The notes beneath the pieces were generated by a model, which was given only the letters and a program-made list of their open reading frames with translations, had not been told where the DNA came from and did no database searches. 40,804 nucleotides of DNA, from the NCBI RefSeq assembly GCF_014200015.1, contig NZ_JACHOT010000013.1:1-40804 (forward strand). The letters run 5' to 3'. Below are positions 22,582 through 30,033 of the stretch, piece after piece. The stretch comes from Aminobacter niigataensis. GTDB lineage: Bacteria > Pseudomonadota > Alphaproteobacteria > Rhizobiales > Rhizobiaceae. Position numbers and translations under genes: made by a program. How positions within the stretch are numbered: position 1 is the stretch's first letter; each line of letters begins with the position of its first letter.

Positions 22582-25548
22582 TCAAGCTGCCAGCATGGAG
22601 GTTTCGCGCCTCAGCGGCCTGAGATCGAGGCTGCCTGTCGGAGTCCAGATGTAATCGCCGGTAAGGCTGATATGCTGCCATCCGAGCGGAGTGATGTGTT
22701 TGATCACGTCCGGCGGTGTGGCGACGCCTTCTCGGTTGAGCTCGGCGAAAGTCGGTTCGAGATAGAGCGTGTTCCAGTAAACGATGGCGTTGATGAGCAG
22801 GTTCAGCCCGGACGCCTTGTAGAACTGGCTCTCAAAGGTTCTGTCCCGCAGCTCTCCAAGGCGGTTGAAGAACAGCGCGCGGGCCAATGTGTTCTGGGCC
22901 TCGCTCTTGTTGAGGCCGGCGGTGGCGTTCCTGCGCATTTCGGGGTTCTGCCACCATTGCGGCAGGAAGATGGATCGATTGATGCGCCCGATATCGCGCA
23001 GCGCAAGTGCCAGTCCGTTTTGGCGCGGGAATGCGGACAATTTCGCCAGCAAGGTCGAGGGCCGGACCTGGCCGGAACGGATCGTGGTAACGAGACGCAG
23101 GATGTCATCCCAGTTCGCCTTGATCCGCTCGACGTTGATAGGTTCGCCGACGAGCGGGGCGAGATTTTCGGGAGGCGCGTCGCCCGGGAAGAGATAGAGC
23201 CGGCGATCCTTGAGGCCACGCAGCCGGGGCACGAGCTGGAAACCGACAAGATGGCAAAGAGCGAAACTCATGTCGCTGACCCCGCCGGTGTCGACATAAT
23301 GGGTTTCGATGACGAGATCGCTGCCATGATAGAGCAGACCGTCGAGAACGTAGATGGCCTCGCTCGCGTTGGCGTTCATGGCGATGATGTGGAACGCGCC
23401 ATACTGGTCGGAGGTGAAGCGATAAAACTTGGCGCCGGGGTTAGGGCCATAGCGGGCGTTGAGGTCGCCGATCGCCTCACCGTGCCCTCCCGCCGGAAAA
23501 TACTGCCCATCCGAGGACGAGGTGGTTCCGTCGCCCCACAGCCTTGCCAGAGGCAATTGCCTCTGGGCGTTGACGAGGATGGCATGTGCGGCGGTGTAGC
23601 CTTCTTCCCGGATATGCCAGTCGTGCGCCCAGGCGAGCTGGCGCATCGTCAGCCCGGGGGAAACATCCGCCATTCTGGTGAGACCGAGATTGATGCCGTC
23701 TGCCAGAACAGCGGTAAGCAGGGCAAGCTTGTTGTCGGCCGTCCGCCCAGTGCGCAGATGGGTGAAGGCGTTGGAAAATCCCGTTCGGGCGTCCACCTCA
23801 AGCAGCAAATCGGTGATGCGGATCGCCGGCAGGTGGCCTTCCACTTGTCGTTTCAGCGCCTTCGCGATGTCCGGAAACATGGCCTTGTGCGGCGTGATGC
23901 TGAAACCCGCGCCGATCAGTTCGACATCGTCGAGCTCACCGGCTTCTGCCAGACGGGAAAGCTCGCTCAACCCGTCGTTCAATGTCTGGCGCTGTTGCTT
24001 CAGATAGGTTTCTACATCGGTATCGACGGCGACCGGAAGCGGACCTTCCTCGCGCATCAACTCGAACGTCGGCGCCGGAATGAGGAAGCTCTCGAAGGAC
24101 TGGAAGCGCTTGGCTCCTTCCACCCAGACGTCGCCGGCGTCGAGGCGGCGTTTCAATTCGCTGAACAGGCAGAGATCATAGGCCCTGCGATCGATCTTGC
24201 CATCCTTCAGGATGAGCGGCATCCAGCCTCTCGGCGCAAAGGATATGGGAGCCCTGTCGGGTATCGCTCTTTTGCCTTTGCGGTACAGATCGGCGACCAT
24301 GGATAGCGCCCTCAGGAGATTCGCCGCCACGGCGTGGCCGCGAAACACGAATGTCGAGAGGAATTCCGGCGCCATTTTCCGGATTGTCGGGTAGCGCTGG
24401 AGCATTTCGATTTTCCCGTCGATGCTGTCCGGGGCGATCAGCGTGTCGACCGCCTGAACGCTGGTCGCGAAGGCCGGCCATTGAATGACCCGTTCGAGCG
24501 CCCTGCCGATATCCTCGCCTTTCTCCCTGGCCTCAATGATTGCGTGGCAAACTTTCGAAACGTCCTTGAGCGGCTTTTGAACTTCCCGGACGGAACGGGT
24601 GATGCGGGCGGTCGCCTGATTGTCGGCTCGCCGCGTCAAGGCGCCGATCAGTTTCTTGAACACGTCGATTGCGCAGTCGGTCAAATGGCGAGAGAGGTGT
24701 AAAGCCGTCGCGGCCAACACGGCATGCCGGCGTTCGGGGTTGAGGTCGCGTAGATGCTGCGCGCTCATCCGCATCCCTTCCGCGGCGAGTTCGTCAAAAA
24801 CCTTGACCGGAATGCGCTCCATCAATTCCATTGGCAGATTCAGGGACCTAAGAAACTGAACGCGTTCGGCTATCCTGTCGAGATTGATGGCGGTGGGCGA
24901 CAATGCCGGTGTTCTCGCCCACGCAAGGTTGGTCACGTTCGTCCCCGCACGCGGGTCGAGAAGTTTGTCGAGGTCACGCTTCTGGCCTTCCGAAAGCCCG
25001 CCAGCCAGGGCGCGGTGAGCGATGCGGATTCCGCGCCGGATTGCAACTTGGATGATGGCTTCGAGCGCTCCGCGCGCCGGCAGGAGAATTCGACGACGTC
25101 GCAATTCCTCGACGACCATGTCCGCCAGAGCATCGGCCCGGCGCAGGGTTTGCGCAGCCGGTGTCAGCCAGCCGGTTAGCGCCCGCACGTCTGAAGCCGC
25201 AAATGGGCGCATCTTCATTTTCTCGAAAAGCAGGGTGAGGTGCTCGCGGCGCGTCTGCGGGCGCTCGAAATATCGGTCGATCTCGCGATGATCGGCGCCG
25301 ATCTGCCGGGCCAGGAACCTCAAGACGCCGGAAGGCAGGATCTCACCATCCGCGAGCGGTCGGCCCGGAAATCGCAACATCGCCAGCACGCAGGCCAGAC
25401 CCAGGCGGTTCGATGCACGATTCTGCCGCATGATCAGATCGAGATCCGGCTGGTCCAGCGTGTAATGCTTGACGATCTCCCTTTCGTCGTCGGGGAGCGC
25501 TGTCGCCTGGCTCCACCATGTTTCGCTCAGCAGTGCTCTTCGCGCCAT
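22582..25548 (-). CDS. tnpA: Tn3-family transposase
   Basis: The 988-aa protein has the usual length and layout of Tn3 TnpA: an N-terminal DUF4158-type region (MARRALLSETWWSQATALPD) and a C-terminal RNase-H-like catalytic domain. The DDE triad can be placed at Asp680 (GDGTTSSSDGQYF), Asp753 (THYVDTGGVSDMSF) and Glu883 (LNKSEAQNTLARA). No stop or frameshift is seen, so it should be active in replicative transposition, forming cointegrates for TnpR to resolve. The stop lies 10 bases inside the left inverted repeat end. The start codon faces tnpR across the res region. Confidence 0.95.
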   Translation of the reverse strand: MARRALLSETWWSQATALPDDEREIVKHYTLDQPDLDLIMRQNRASNRLGLACVLAMLRFPGRPLADGEILPSGVLRFLARQIGADHREIDRYFERPQTRREHLTLLFEKMKMRPFAASDVRALTGWLTPAAQTLRRADALADMVVEELRRRRILLPARGALEAIIQVAIRRGIRIAHRALAGGLSEGQKRDLDKLLDPRAGTNVTNLAWARTPALSPTAINLDRIAERVQFLRSLNLPMELMERIPVKVFDELAAEGMRMSAQHLRDLNPERRHAVLAATALHLSRHLTDCAIDVFKKLIGALTRRADNQATARITRSVREVQKPLKDVSKVCHAIIEAREKGEDIGRALERVIQWPAFATSVQAVDTLIAPDSIDGKIEMLQRYPTIRKMAPEFLSTFVFRGHAVAANLLRALSMVADLYRKGKRAIPDRAPISFAPRGWMPLILKDGKIDRRAYDLCLFSELKRRLDAGDVWVEGAKRFQSFESFLIPAPTFELMREEGPLPVAVDTDVETYLKQQRQTLNDGLSELSRLAEAGELDDVELIGAGFSITPHKAMFPDIAKALKRQVEGHLPAIRITDLLLEVDARTGFSNAFTHLRTGRTADNKLALLTAVLADGINLGLTRMADVSPGLTMRQLAWAHDWHIREEGYTAAHAILVNAQRQLPLARLWGDGTTSSSDGQYFPAGGHGEAIGDLNARYGPNPGAKFYRFTSDQYGAFHIIAMNANASEAIYVLDGLLYHGSDLVIETHYVDTGGVSDMSFALCHLVGFQLVPRLRGLKDRRLYLFPGDAPPENLAPLVGEPINVERIKANWDDILRLVTTIRSGQVRPSTLLAKLSAFPRQNGLALALRDIGRINRSIFLPQWWQNPEMRRNATAGLNKSEAQNTLARALFFNRLGELRDRTFESQFYKASGLNLLINAIVYWNTLYLEPTFAELNREGVATPPDVIKHITPLGWQHISLTGDYIWTPTGSLDLRPLRRETSMLAA

Positions 25549-25584
25549 TCATCATCATCCATCTCATCGCGGAGGCTGCACCGA

Positions 25585-25705
25585 AATGGAAAATACCTGT
25601 CCGGCAAACGGTCGTTTTGCGGCTTCCACAGAATTTGTCCGCAAACCTTGCCATGAAACGGCAAATCGGACATTGTCCGCATTCAATGAGAAAACGGACA
25701 GCACA
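25585..25705. repeat. Transposon resolution site (res) between tnpA and tnpR
   Basis: The 163-base divergent gap contains repeated TGTCCG/CGGACA arms: TGTCCGGC near 25609, TTGTCCGCAAACC near 25637, and the inward pairs CGGACATTGTCCGC near 25672 and AACGGACAGC near 25694. These are the subsites expected for TnpR binding, and the promoters of tnpA and tnpR must overlap them, giving autoregulation. Confidence 0.7.
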
Positions 25706-25711
25706 CGCCTT

Positions 25712-26293
25712 ATGACATCCATCGGCTATGCACGGGTCTCCACCAGCGATCAGGATACGGCGCTGCAACTCGACGCATTGCGCAAGGCAGGTTGTGAGAA
25801 ACTGTTCGAAGACAGGGCTTCGGGGGTCAAAACCGATCGACACGGTCTGGCGCAAGCCATTCGCTATGTCCGGGAAGGCGATACGCTCACGGTCTGGAAA
25901 CTCGACCGTCTCGGCCGATCGATGAAGCACCTCATCGAGATCATCACCGAATTGGAGGCCAGAGGCGTCGGGTTCCGATCGATCACCGAAAACATCGACA
26001 CCACGACATCGGGCGGCCGCCTGGTCTTCCATTTGTTTGGGGCGCTGGCGCAGTTCGAGCGCGATCTCATCCGGGAAAGAACCCGCGCCGGACTACAGGC
26101 AGCAGAGGAAAGGGGTCGGCGCGGAGGCCGGCAAGCTGTCGTCACGCCGGAGAAGCTCGCTAAGGCCCGCCAGCATCTGGCTGCCGGCCTCAATGTTCGC
26201 GAAGCCGCCGCGCGTGTGAAAATCGGCAAGACCGCGCTCTACGAAGCCCTCAAAGCCGAAAAATCAGCCGCACCCACCGTCAAACCGGCATGA
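25712..26293 (+). CDS. tnpR: Tn3-family resolvase
   Basis: ATG 25712 gives a 193-aa serine recombinase beginning MTSIGYARVSTSDQDTALQL with catalytic Ser10. It includes WKLDRLGRSMKHLIE, IDTTTSGGRLVFHLFGALAQ and a C-terminal HTH (LNVREAAARVKIGKTALYEA). It resolves cointegrates at the res region just upstream. A truncated relative with nearly the same HTH lies at 36929-37036, which shows that a similar element was once elsewhere on the plasmid or its ancestor. Confidence 0.93.
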   Translation: MTSIGYARVSTSDQDTALQLDALRKAGCEKLFEDRASGVKTDRHGLAQAIRYVREGDTLTVWKLDRLGRSMKHLIEIITELEARGVGFRSITENIDTTTSGGRLVFHLFGALAQFERDLIRERTRAGLQAAEERGRRGGRQAVVTPEKLAKARQHLAAGLNVREAAARVKIGKTALYEALKAEKSAAPTVKPA

Positions 26294-26304
26294 GTTCTTC
26301 ATGC

Positions 26305-26349
26305 GTTCTCAAATGTCGGACAGATTCATCACTTTCGTGTCGTGACGCC
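26305..26349 (-). repeat. Tn3-family terminal inverted repeat, right
   Basis: The reverse complement begins GGCGTCACGACACGAAAGTG and matches the left repeat apart from two positions. It is followed by the target duplicate AGAGT at 26350-26354. Confidence 0.93.
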
Positions 26350-26431
26350 AGAGTGTCCGATTTGCACGATATTCCTGCACCTTAGAGATTCGGGGTTGCA
26401 GAATCGGGCAAATCCCCGCTTACTCGTAAGC

Positions 26432-26641
26432 ATGAAGCAGAACACGGAAAAGATTCGGAAGGACGTTGCCGCCCATCGGGCACGGCAGGCGGCCGCCGGT
26501 CGCGTGGCGCTGAATACCTACGTTCCGGGTGATCTGATCGAAGCACTCGATCAGATCAAGGAACGCCGAGGCGTGCCGGGTCGCGCGCCGCTTATCGAAG
26601 AAGCATTGAGGTTGCTGATCGAGAAGGAAACGAGGGCATAA
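26432..26641 (+). CDS. Ribbon-helix-helix (CopG-like) protein, possible replication control
   Basis: ATG 26432 gives a 69-aa protein. Residues 1-25 are a basic helix (KIRKDVAAHRARQAAAGR); the strand ALNTYVPGDLIEALDQIKER and the helix RAPLIEEALRLLIEKE form a ribbon-helix-helix-like DNA-binding domain. A strong terminator follows directly, and repA begins about 190 bases downstream, so it is a candidate copy-number regulator acting on the repA promoter (inference from position). It lies just outside the Tn3 element and its upstream promoter region was split by that insertion. Confidence 0.7.
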   Translation: MKQNTEKIRKDVAAHRARQAAAGRVALNTYVPGDLIEALDQIKERRGVPGRAPLIEEALRLLIEKETRA

Positions 26642-26644
26642 CGA

Positions 26645-26679
26645 AAAACCCCTCGCCGTTAGCAGCGGCAAGGGGTTTT
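26645..26679 (+). terminator. Rho-independent terminator
   Basis: CCCCTcGCCG (26649-26658) pairs with CGGCaAGGGG (26666-26675) around a 7-base loop, followed by TTTT and preceded by AAAA, so it could work in both directions. It follows the copG-like stop by three bases. Confidence 0.9.
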
Positions 26680-26747
26680 GGGATTTCGGAACGGCTTTGT
26701 TGAAGCGCCCTAAACGTCAGCGCCCAACATAGTCGAGCAGCACCAGA

Positions 26748-26770
26748 CTCGCAAGATTGATTCTTGCGAG
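26748..26770. promoter_or_regulatory. Perfect dyad upstream of repA
   Basis: CTCGCAAGA (26748-26756) and TCTTGCGAG (26762-26770) form a 9-base stem with a 5-base loop, 62 bases upstream of the repA start. It may be an operator for the copG-like protein or a leader hairpin controlling repA. Confidence 0.55.
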
Positions 26771-26832
26771 AACGGGAAACTGTGTCCGCCGTCCACACCG
26801 TCATGTCCTCCCGAACGGAAGGACGAAGGACA

Positions 26833-27711
26833 ATGTTGAGGACGCAGTTCGCGGCCGCGATCGGCTGTGCGCGTAGACACGCGCTTGATGACCTCATGCG
26901 GGAGGTCTGGACACACTACAACGCCGGCCAGCTCTCCGAGGAAGACGCGGGCCAGCTCTCCACGCTCGCCCATGAGCGCCGGGCGGCGTGGCAAGGATCG
27001 GGCCAGACAGTGCTTGGCCTGGCCTTCCCTCCCCCGGCGGCCCGATGCCCGACGCCGGTTCGCCGGCGCAGCCATTTCAAGGGGCGATCGGAGGGCCGCA
27101 TATGGCGGCCGACGACGCGCAAGGATGTGCAAGCGATCCTGAAGGCGGCCGAAATCTACAACGAAGCCGGTTTGCAGGAGAAGGGTGAGCGCAGCGGTCC
27201 GCTCGGATCGGTGGCGCTGGACGTGCTGCGGCTGTTTGTTAACCTGATCGACTTTCGCACCGGCCGGCTAGAGCCGTCAATCACCACGATCATGGACCGC
27301 CTGGGCCGTTCTCGTGATGCGATCGTGCGGGCGCTGAAGAACCTGCGGGCGCATGGCTTCATCGACTGGCTGCGGCGCTACGAGCCGACCGGGAACGAGG
27401 GGCGCGGCCCCCAGGTGCAGCAGGCGAGCAATGCCTATCGCCTGTCGTTGCCGGAAAAGGCCCAGCAATTCCTTAGCCGGTTCGGCAAGACCCCTCCCCC
27501 GCCCGAGGATCATGGGCAAGATCAGCAGGCGTGGAGCGAGCAAATCGACGCTTACCGCCAGTCCCTACCCCTCGATGAGTGGACGCAGCTCGACGTTGGT
27601 GATGGCCCGCTTGGGAAAGCTCTTGTCAGCATCGCTAAAGGCTTGATGAAACGTGAGTCCGATAACCAGACTGAATCCCCCTCTAGTTCTATTCTTTATG
27701 TGAAAACATAA
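26833..27711 (+). CDS. repA: Plasmid replication initiator (RepA)
   Basis: ATG 26833, preceded by GAAGGACGAAGGACA, gives 292 aa; a longer start at 26764 is possible but lacks support. The central part has a winged-helix region, SVALDVLRLFVNLIDFRTGR then PSITTIMDRLGRSRDAIVRA and LKNLRAHGFIDWLRRYEP, typical of RepA-type initiators and helix-turn-helix replication proteins of proteobacterial plasmids. A Pro-rich linker (GKTPPPPEDHG) precedes a short C-terminal tail. It would bind the origin and start replication. It is followed by hairpins and then by the partition genes, a normal backbone order. No clear iteron array was found, so the origin position is not fixed. Confidence 0.78.
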   Translation: MLRTQFAAAIGCARRHALDDLMREVWTHYNAGQLSEEDAGQLSTLAHERRAAWQGSGQTVLGLAFPPPAARCPTPVRRRSHFKGRSEGRIWRPTTRKDVQAILKAAEIYNEAGLQEKGERSGPLGSVALDVLRLFVNLIDFRTGRLEPSITTIMDRLGRSRDAIVRALKNLRAHGFIDWLRRYEPTGNEGRGPQVQQASNAYRLSLPEKAQQFLSRFGKTPPPPEDHGQDQQAWSEQIDAYRQSLPLDEWTQLDVGDGPLGKALVSIAKGLMKRESDNQTESPSSSILYVKT

Positions 27712-27727
27712 GCGGTCGCCGCTGTTC

Positions 27728-27780
27728 GGGCTGCTAACGCAGCCCTGCGGCGGTTCCGGACCGCGTAATAGGCGGTCCGG
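27728..27780 (+). terminator. Two hairpins after repA
   Basis: GGGCTGC-TAAC-GCAGCCC (27728-27745) is followed by CCGGACCGC / GCGGTCCGG (27756-27764 and 27772-27780). No T-run follows either. They may end or slow repA transcription, or be part of the replication origin. Confidence 0.45.
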
Positions 27781-27882
27781 TTCGGCACCAACAGAGCGAA
27801 AATCCCAACCGCCTCGCCTGCGGCCAACGTCGCATGGGCTTCCGAGAGAAAGAAGGCGGCAAGGGCAGCGCGAAACATGAAA

Positions 27883-27904
27883 ACATGTAATCATGATTAC
27901 ATGT
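27883..27904. promoter_or_regulatory. 22-base perfect palindrome (candidate partition or operator site)
   Basis: The sequence centred on ATCATGAT at 27883-27904 is its own reverse complement over 22 bases, with arms ACATGTAATC and GATTACATGT around the centre AT. It overlaps a copy of ACATGAAAACATG (27875-27887), the motif of the second palindrome at 28085-28106. It lies upstream of the partition operon. Confidence 0.7.
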
Positions 27905-27953
27905 CAGCCTGAAATGTGCGATTGTTGTTTTGTACGATACAGCAGAGGTCGCC

Positions 27954-28072
27954 ATGTCCCCCACCAATCCGACCGCAAAAACCTACGCCGCGCTAATCAA
28001 GCGTTCGACTTTTTCAATGGCCGCCTGTTCGATGGTAAGCTGCCGGCTTGCCTCGTGACGGAAACGGAGTAG
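27954..28072 (+). pseudogene. SprT-like protein remnant, frameshifted and truncated
   Basis: From ATG 27954 the translation MSPTNPTAKTYAAL matches the start of plasmid SprT-like proteins. One frame over, from about 28000, it continues QAFDFFNGRLFDGKLPACLV and stops at 28070-28072. A one-base loss near 27995-27998 separates the two parts, and the zinc-protease-like domain that should follow is missing. This is a dead fragment between repA and parA. Confidence 0.6.
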
Positions 28073-28084
28073 TTAACCGTTCTT

Positions 28085-28106
28085 ACATGAAAACATGTTT
28101 TCATGT
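28085..28106. promoter_or_regulatory. 22-base perfect palindrome upstream of parA
   Basis: The sequence at 28085-28106 is its own reverse complement over 22 bases; arms ACATGAAAAC and GTTTTCATGT flank the centre AT. It lies 45 bases before the parA start, with partial copies (GCATGTAG, TTTCATGAAA) closer to the gene. It is the likely operator of the partition operon or its centromere (inference). Confidence 0.75.
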
Positions 28107-28150
28107 ACTTTGGAAAGCATGTAGCCCTTATTTCATGAAAGGATGCAATC

Positions 28151-28810
28151 ATGATCACAGTAGCGTTCTGCACACAGAAGGGCGGGACCGGGAAGACTAC
28201 GATCGCGACGGCGCTGGCGGTTGCGGCTCACCTGGCCGGGAAAAAATCGGCCCTGCTCGACCTCGATCCACAGACTAACGCGGTCAACTGGTTCGACCGG
28301 CGCGAGGGTGACGGCCCGGACGTTGCGTCGATTCAGCCCGGTGCTATCCGGCGCTCGCTGGATGCCTATCGCGGCCTTGGTATGGATTGGGTGTTCATCG
28401 ATACGCCCGGCAAGATGGACAGTGCCTCAACGGAGGCGGCCAACCACGCCGATATTGTGCTGATCCCGACGCAGGCGCAGATATTCGCGATCGACACCTT
28501 GGAGCCACTAAAGCGGCTTCTCGACATGGCGGGCAAACCGCTGGCCTTCGTGGTGCTGAATCTGGTGCATCCGAACGCCGGGGGTAGGGCGGCCGATGAC
28601 GCTGCCGCGATCGCGGACCGGTTCAGTATGTCGGTTGCGCCCATCCATATGTCACGCCTGAAAACCTATGAGGACGCCCCGGCCTTGGGGCAGACGCCGC
28701 AAGAGCTGGAACCGCAAGGCCGCGCGGCCCAGGAAGTTGCCGGACTGTTTGCGTTCCTTTCAGAGCAGGCAAGCATGATGACAGGAAAGCATGAAAGGAT
28801 GAAAGCATGA
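28151..28810 (+). CDS. parA: ParA-type partition ATPase
   Basis: This 219-aa protein begins MITVAFCTQKGGTGKTTIAT with the deviant Walker A KGGTGKTT at residues 10-17. Walker A' LLDLDPQTNAVNW and Walker B VFIDTPG follow. The short length and lack of an N-terminal HTH place it with small type Ib ParA/ParF proteins, which move plasmid copies apart by patterning on the nucleoid (known). It lies downstream of two 22-base palindromes and overlaps the next gene by 4 bases (ATGA), forming a two-gene partition operon. Confidence 0.92.
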   Translation: MITVAFCTQKGGTGKTTIATALAVAAHLAGKKSALLDLDPQTNAVNWFDRREGDGPDVASIQPGAIRRSLDAYRGLGMDWVFIDTPGKMDSASTEAANHADIVLIPTQAQIFAIDTLEPLKRLLDMAGKPLAFVVLNLVHPNAGGRAADDAAAIADRFSMSVAPIHMSRLKTYEDAPALGQTPQELEPQGRAAQEVAGLFAFLSEQASMMTGKHERMKA

Positions 28811-29127
28811 GCCGTAAGCCTTCGCTTCTCGCCACAGCCATCAAGACCGCAGAACAACCCGTATCTGCGCCGGAGGCTCCGCGAGAACCGCAAGACATCG
28901 CGCCAAGTCCGCAGCCGCCCGTGAGCTATGTTGCGCCCTCACGCGCGAAGAAAGTCGCCAGAACGCATTTCTTGCCGCCCTCCTATTGGGAGACGCTGGA
29001 CGAAATCAACTTTCGCAGCAGGGACGAGAAGGGCAAGCGGATTTCAAAGGAGCGCCTTGTTGCCGAGGCGCTGAATCTGCTTTTCGCCAAATACAATTAT
29101 CCGGTTGTCCGTGAGGATGGGGATTGA
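28807..29127 (+). CDS. ParG-like partition partner (ribbon-helix-helix)
   Basis: The 106-aa product starts in an ATGA overlap with parA. Residues 1-50 are Pro/Ala-rich and flexible (PEAPREPQDIAPSPQPPVSY). The C-terminal half (KKVARTHFLPPSYWETLDEI then KRISKERLVAEALNLLFAKY) forms a ribbon-helix-helix-like DNA-binding domain. A disordered N-terminus plus RHH is the design of ParG-type centromere-binding proteins that pair with small ParA ATPases (known). It probably binds the upstream palindromes, represses the operon and stimulates ParA (inference). Confidence 0.8.
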   Translation: MSRKPSLLATAIKTAEQPVSAPEAPREPQDIAPSPQPPVSYVAPSRAKKVARTHFLPPSYWETLDEINFRSRDEKGKRISKERLVAEALNLLFAKYNYPVVREDGD

Positions 29128-29142
29128 AGCTATAACAATATG

Positions 29143-29167
29143 CACTATAGTTTATCGTGCTATAGTG
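29143..29167. promoter_or_regulatory. Operator/promoter of the toxin-antitoxin pair
   Basis: CACTATAG (29143-29150) and CTATAGTG (29160-29167) are perfect 8-base arms with a 9-base spacer. TATAAC (29131-29136) and TATAGT overlap or abut it and may be promoter boxes. It lies 8 bases before the toxin start, the usual place for autoregulation by an XRE antitoxin. Confidence 0.65.
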
Positions 29168-29174
29168 AGGTTCC

Positions 29175-29559
29175 GTGCGAATTTTTTTGACCAGAGGCGT
29201 TGTGCGGTTCGCTCGCAGGCAACGGATTGCTGACGCCCAGCTTGGGCGAGGCGATCGAGCGGGCCGAGCGCGGCACGATCGACGCCGATCTTGGCGGCGG
29301 CCTCATTAAGCAGCGCGTAGCGCGGCCGGGTCAGGGCCGTTCCGGCGGATTTCGGATGATCGTCGCCTATCGGGCCGCTGGCCGCGCTGTGTTTCTGTAT
29401 GCGTTCGCCAAGAGTGACCGTGACAACATCAATGCTGACGAGCTGGAAGCCCTGCGCACGATCGGCGCGAATTGGCTTGCCGCGTCGGCCGAACTGGTCG
29501 GGCAAGCCATTGAGGACGAAGATTTGAAGGAGATCGAGCATGACGACGACGAAGCCTAG
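29175..29559 (+). pseudogene. RelE/HigB-type toxin gene with a one-base frameshift
   Basis: The family start is readable from GTG 29175: VRIFLTRGVVRFARRQRIAD followed by AQLG. At 29244-29247 (CTTGGGCGAG) the frame is lost, and the rest continues one frame over: EAIERAERGTIDADLGGGLI, then KQRVARPGQGRSGGFRMIVA and a C-terminal helix, stopping at 29557-29559. One G too many restores the normal reading (LGEAI). The intact protein would be about 127 aa and an mRNA-cleaving toxin (known for the family). An alternative start at 29200 gives an unrelated N-terminus, so the toxin is probably inactive unless the base is an error. It overlaps the antitoxin gene by 20 bases. Confidence 0.75.
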
Positions 29560-29872
29560 CCGCCTTTCCCGCGAAATCGCTGAAATGGCTGGCGCGCAGC
29601 ACCGCCTCGGGATCATGGACGAGGCGACCTATGAGAAGATTACTGCGCGGCACCTTGGCGAGAAGACCCTTCCGACCGAAGCGCCGATGACGGGCGCAGA
29701 AGTGCGGGCCGTGCGTGAGCAGGCGCACCTTAGCCAAGCCGCACTCGGCCGCTATCTCAATGTGACACCCGGCTATGTGTCGCAGCTTGAGCGTGGCGAG
29801 GCGCTGGCCAAGGGACCGGCGCTGGCCTTGTTAAACGTCATTCGCCGGCGAGGCATTGACGTGCTGCATTAA
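29540..29872 (+). CDS. XRE-type antitoxin (HigA-like)
   Basis: The 110-aa protein has an N-terminal toxin-binding part (residues 1-50) and a C-terminal Cro/CI HTH: GAEVRAVREQAHLSQAALGR followed by YLNVTPGYVSQLERGEALAK. Order toxin then antitoxin, with overlap, is the HigBA arrangement. It would neutralise the toxin and repress the operon through the dyad at 29143-29167. Since the upstream toxin carries a frameshift, the antitoxin may persist as an immunity or regulatory gene. Confidence 0.85.
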   Translation: MTTTKPSRLSREIAEMAGAQHRLGIMDEATYEKITARHLGEKTLPTEAPMTGAEVRAVREQAHLSQAALGRYLNVTPGYVSQLERGEALAKGPALALLNVIRRRGIDVLH

Positions 29873-29882
29873 TAGAGCAGAA

Positions 29883-30022
29883 CAATCATGATTGCATGTA
29901 AATGTGTAATCAGCCCGCGCCGAAGTGACCGGAGGGCCGTCAGTGACCAAGTCCTGGCGCGCAGCGTCGGGACCGCAAATCACGCCAGAGTCACGTCGAG
30001 GGCAGGGCTAAAGTTCCCTGCC
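29883..30022. terminator. Gap with small palindrome and a hairpin between the antitoxin and traG ends
   Basis: CAATCATGATTG (29883-29894) shares its core with the partition palindrome at 27883. GGCAGGG (30001-30007) and CCCTGCC (30016-30022) form a 7-base stem with an 8-base loop between the convergent ends of the antitoxin gene and traG. No long T-run follows. Confidence 0.45.
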
Positions 30023-30033
30023 AGAACCCGGCC

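Larger units (their letters stand above)
22528..26349. mobile_element. Complete Tn3-family transposon, 3822 bp, 5-bp target duplication
   Basis: Inverted repeats of 45 bases with two mismatches lie at 22528-22572 and 26305-26349; both begin GGCGTCACGACACGAAAGTG reading inward. The 5-base direct repeat AGAGT flanks them at 22523-22527 and 26350-26354, so this is a single clean insertion. It contains only tnpA (leftward), a res region and tnpR (rightward), with no passenger gene. The ends do not have the common GGGG start of many Tn3 relatives. The intact target duplication implies a recent insertion into the stretch between the upstream resolvase and the copG-like gene. Confidence 0.93.

Noticed and set aside
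22672..24306. A 544-codon open frame on the plus strand
   Set aside because: It is antisense to tnpA, whose protein is clearly conserved; the frame is open because of high GC codon bias.
27696..27878. A 60-aa minus-strand frame rich in Ala, starting near the palindrome at 27883
   Set aside because: It looks superficially protein-like, but it runs through both post-repA hairpins and has no ribosome site or recognised family.
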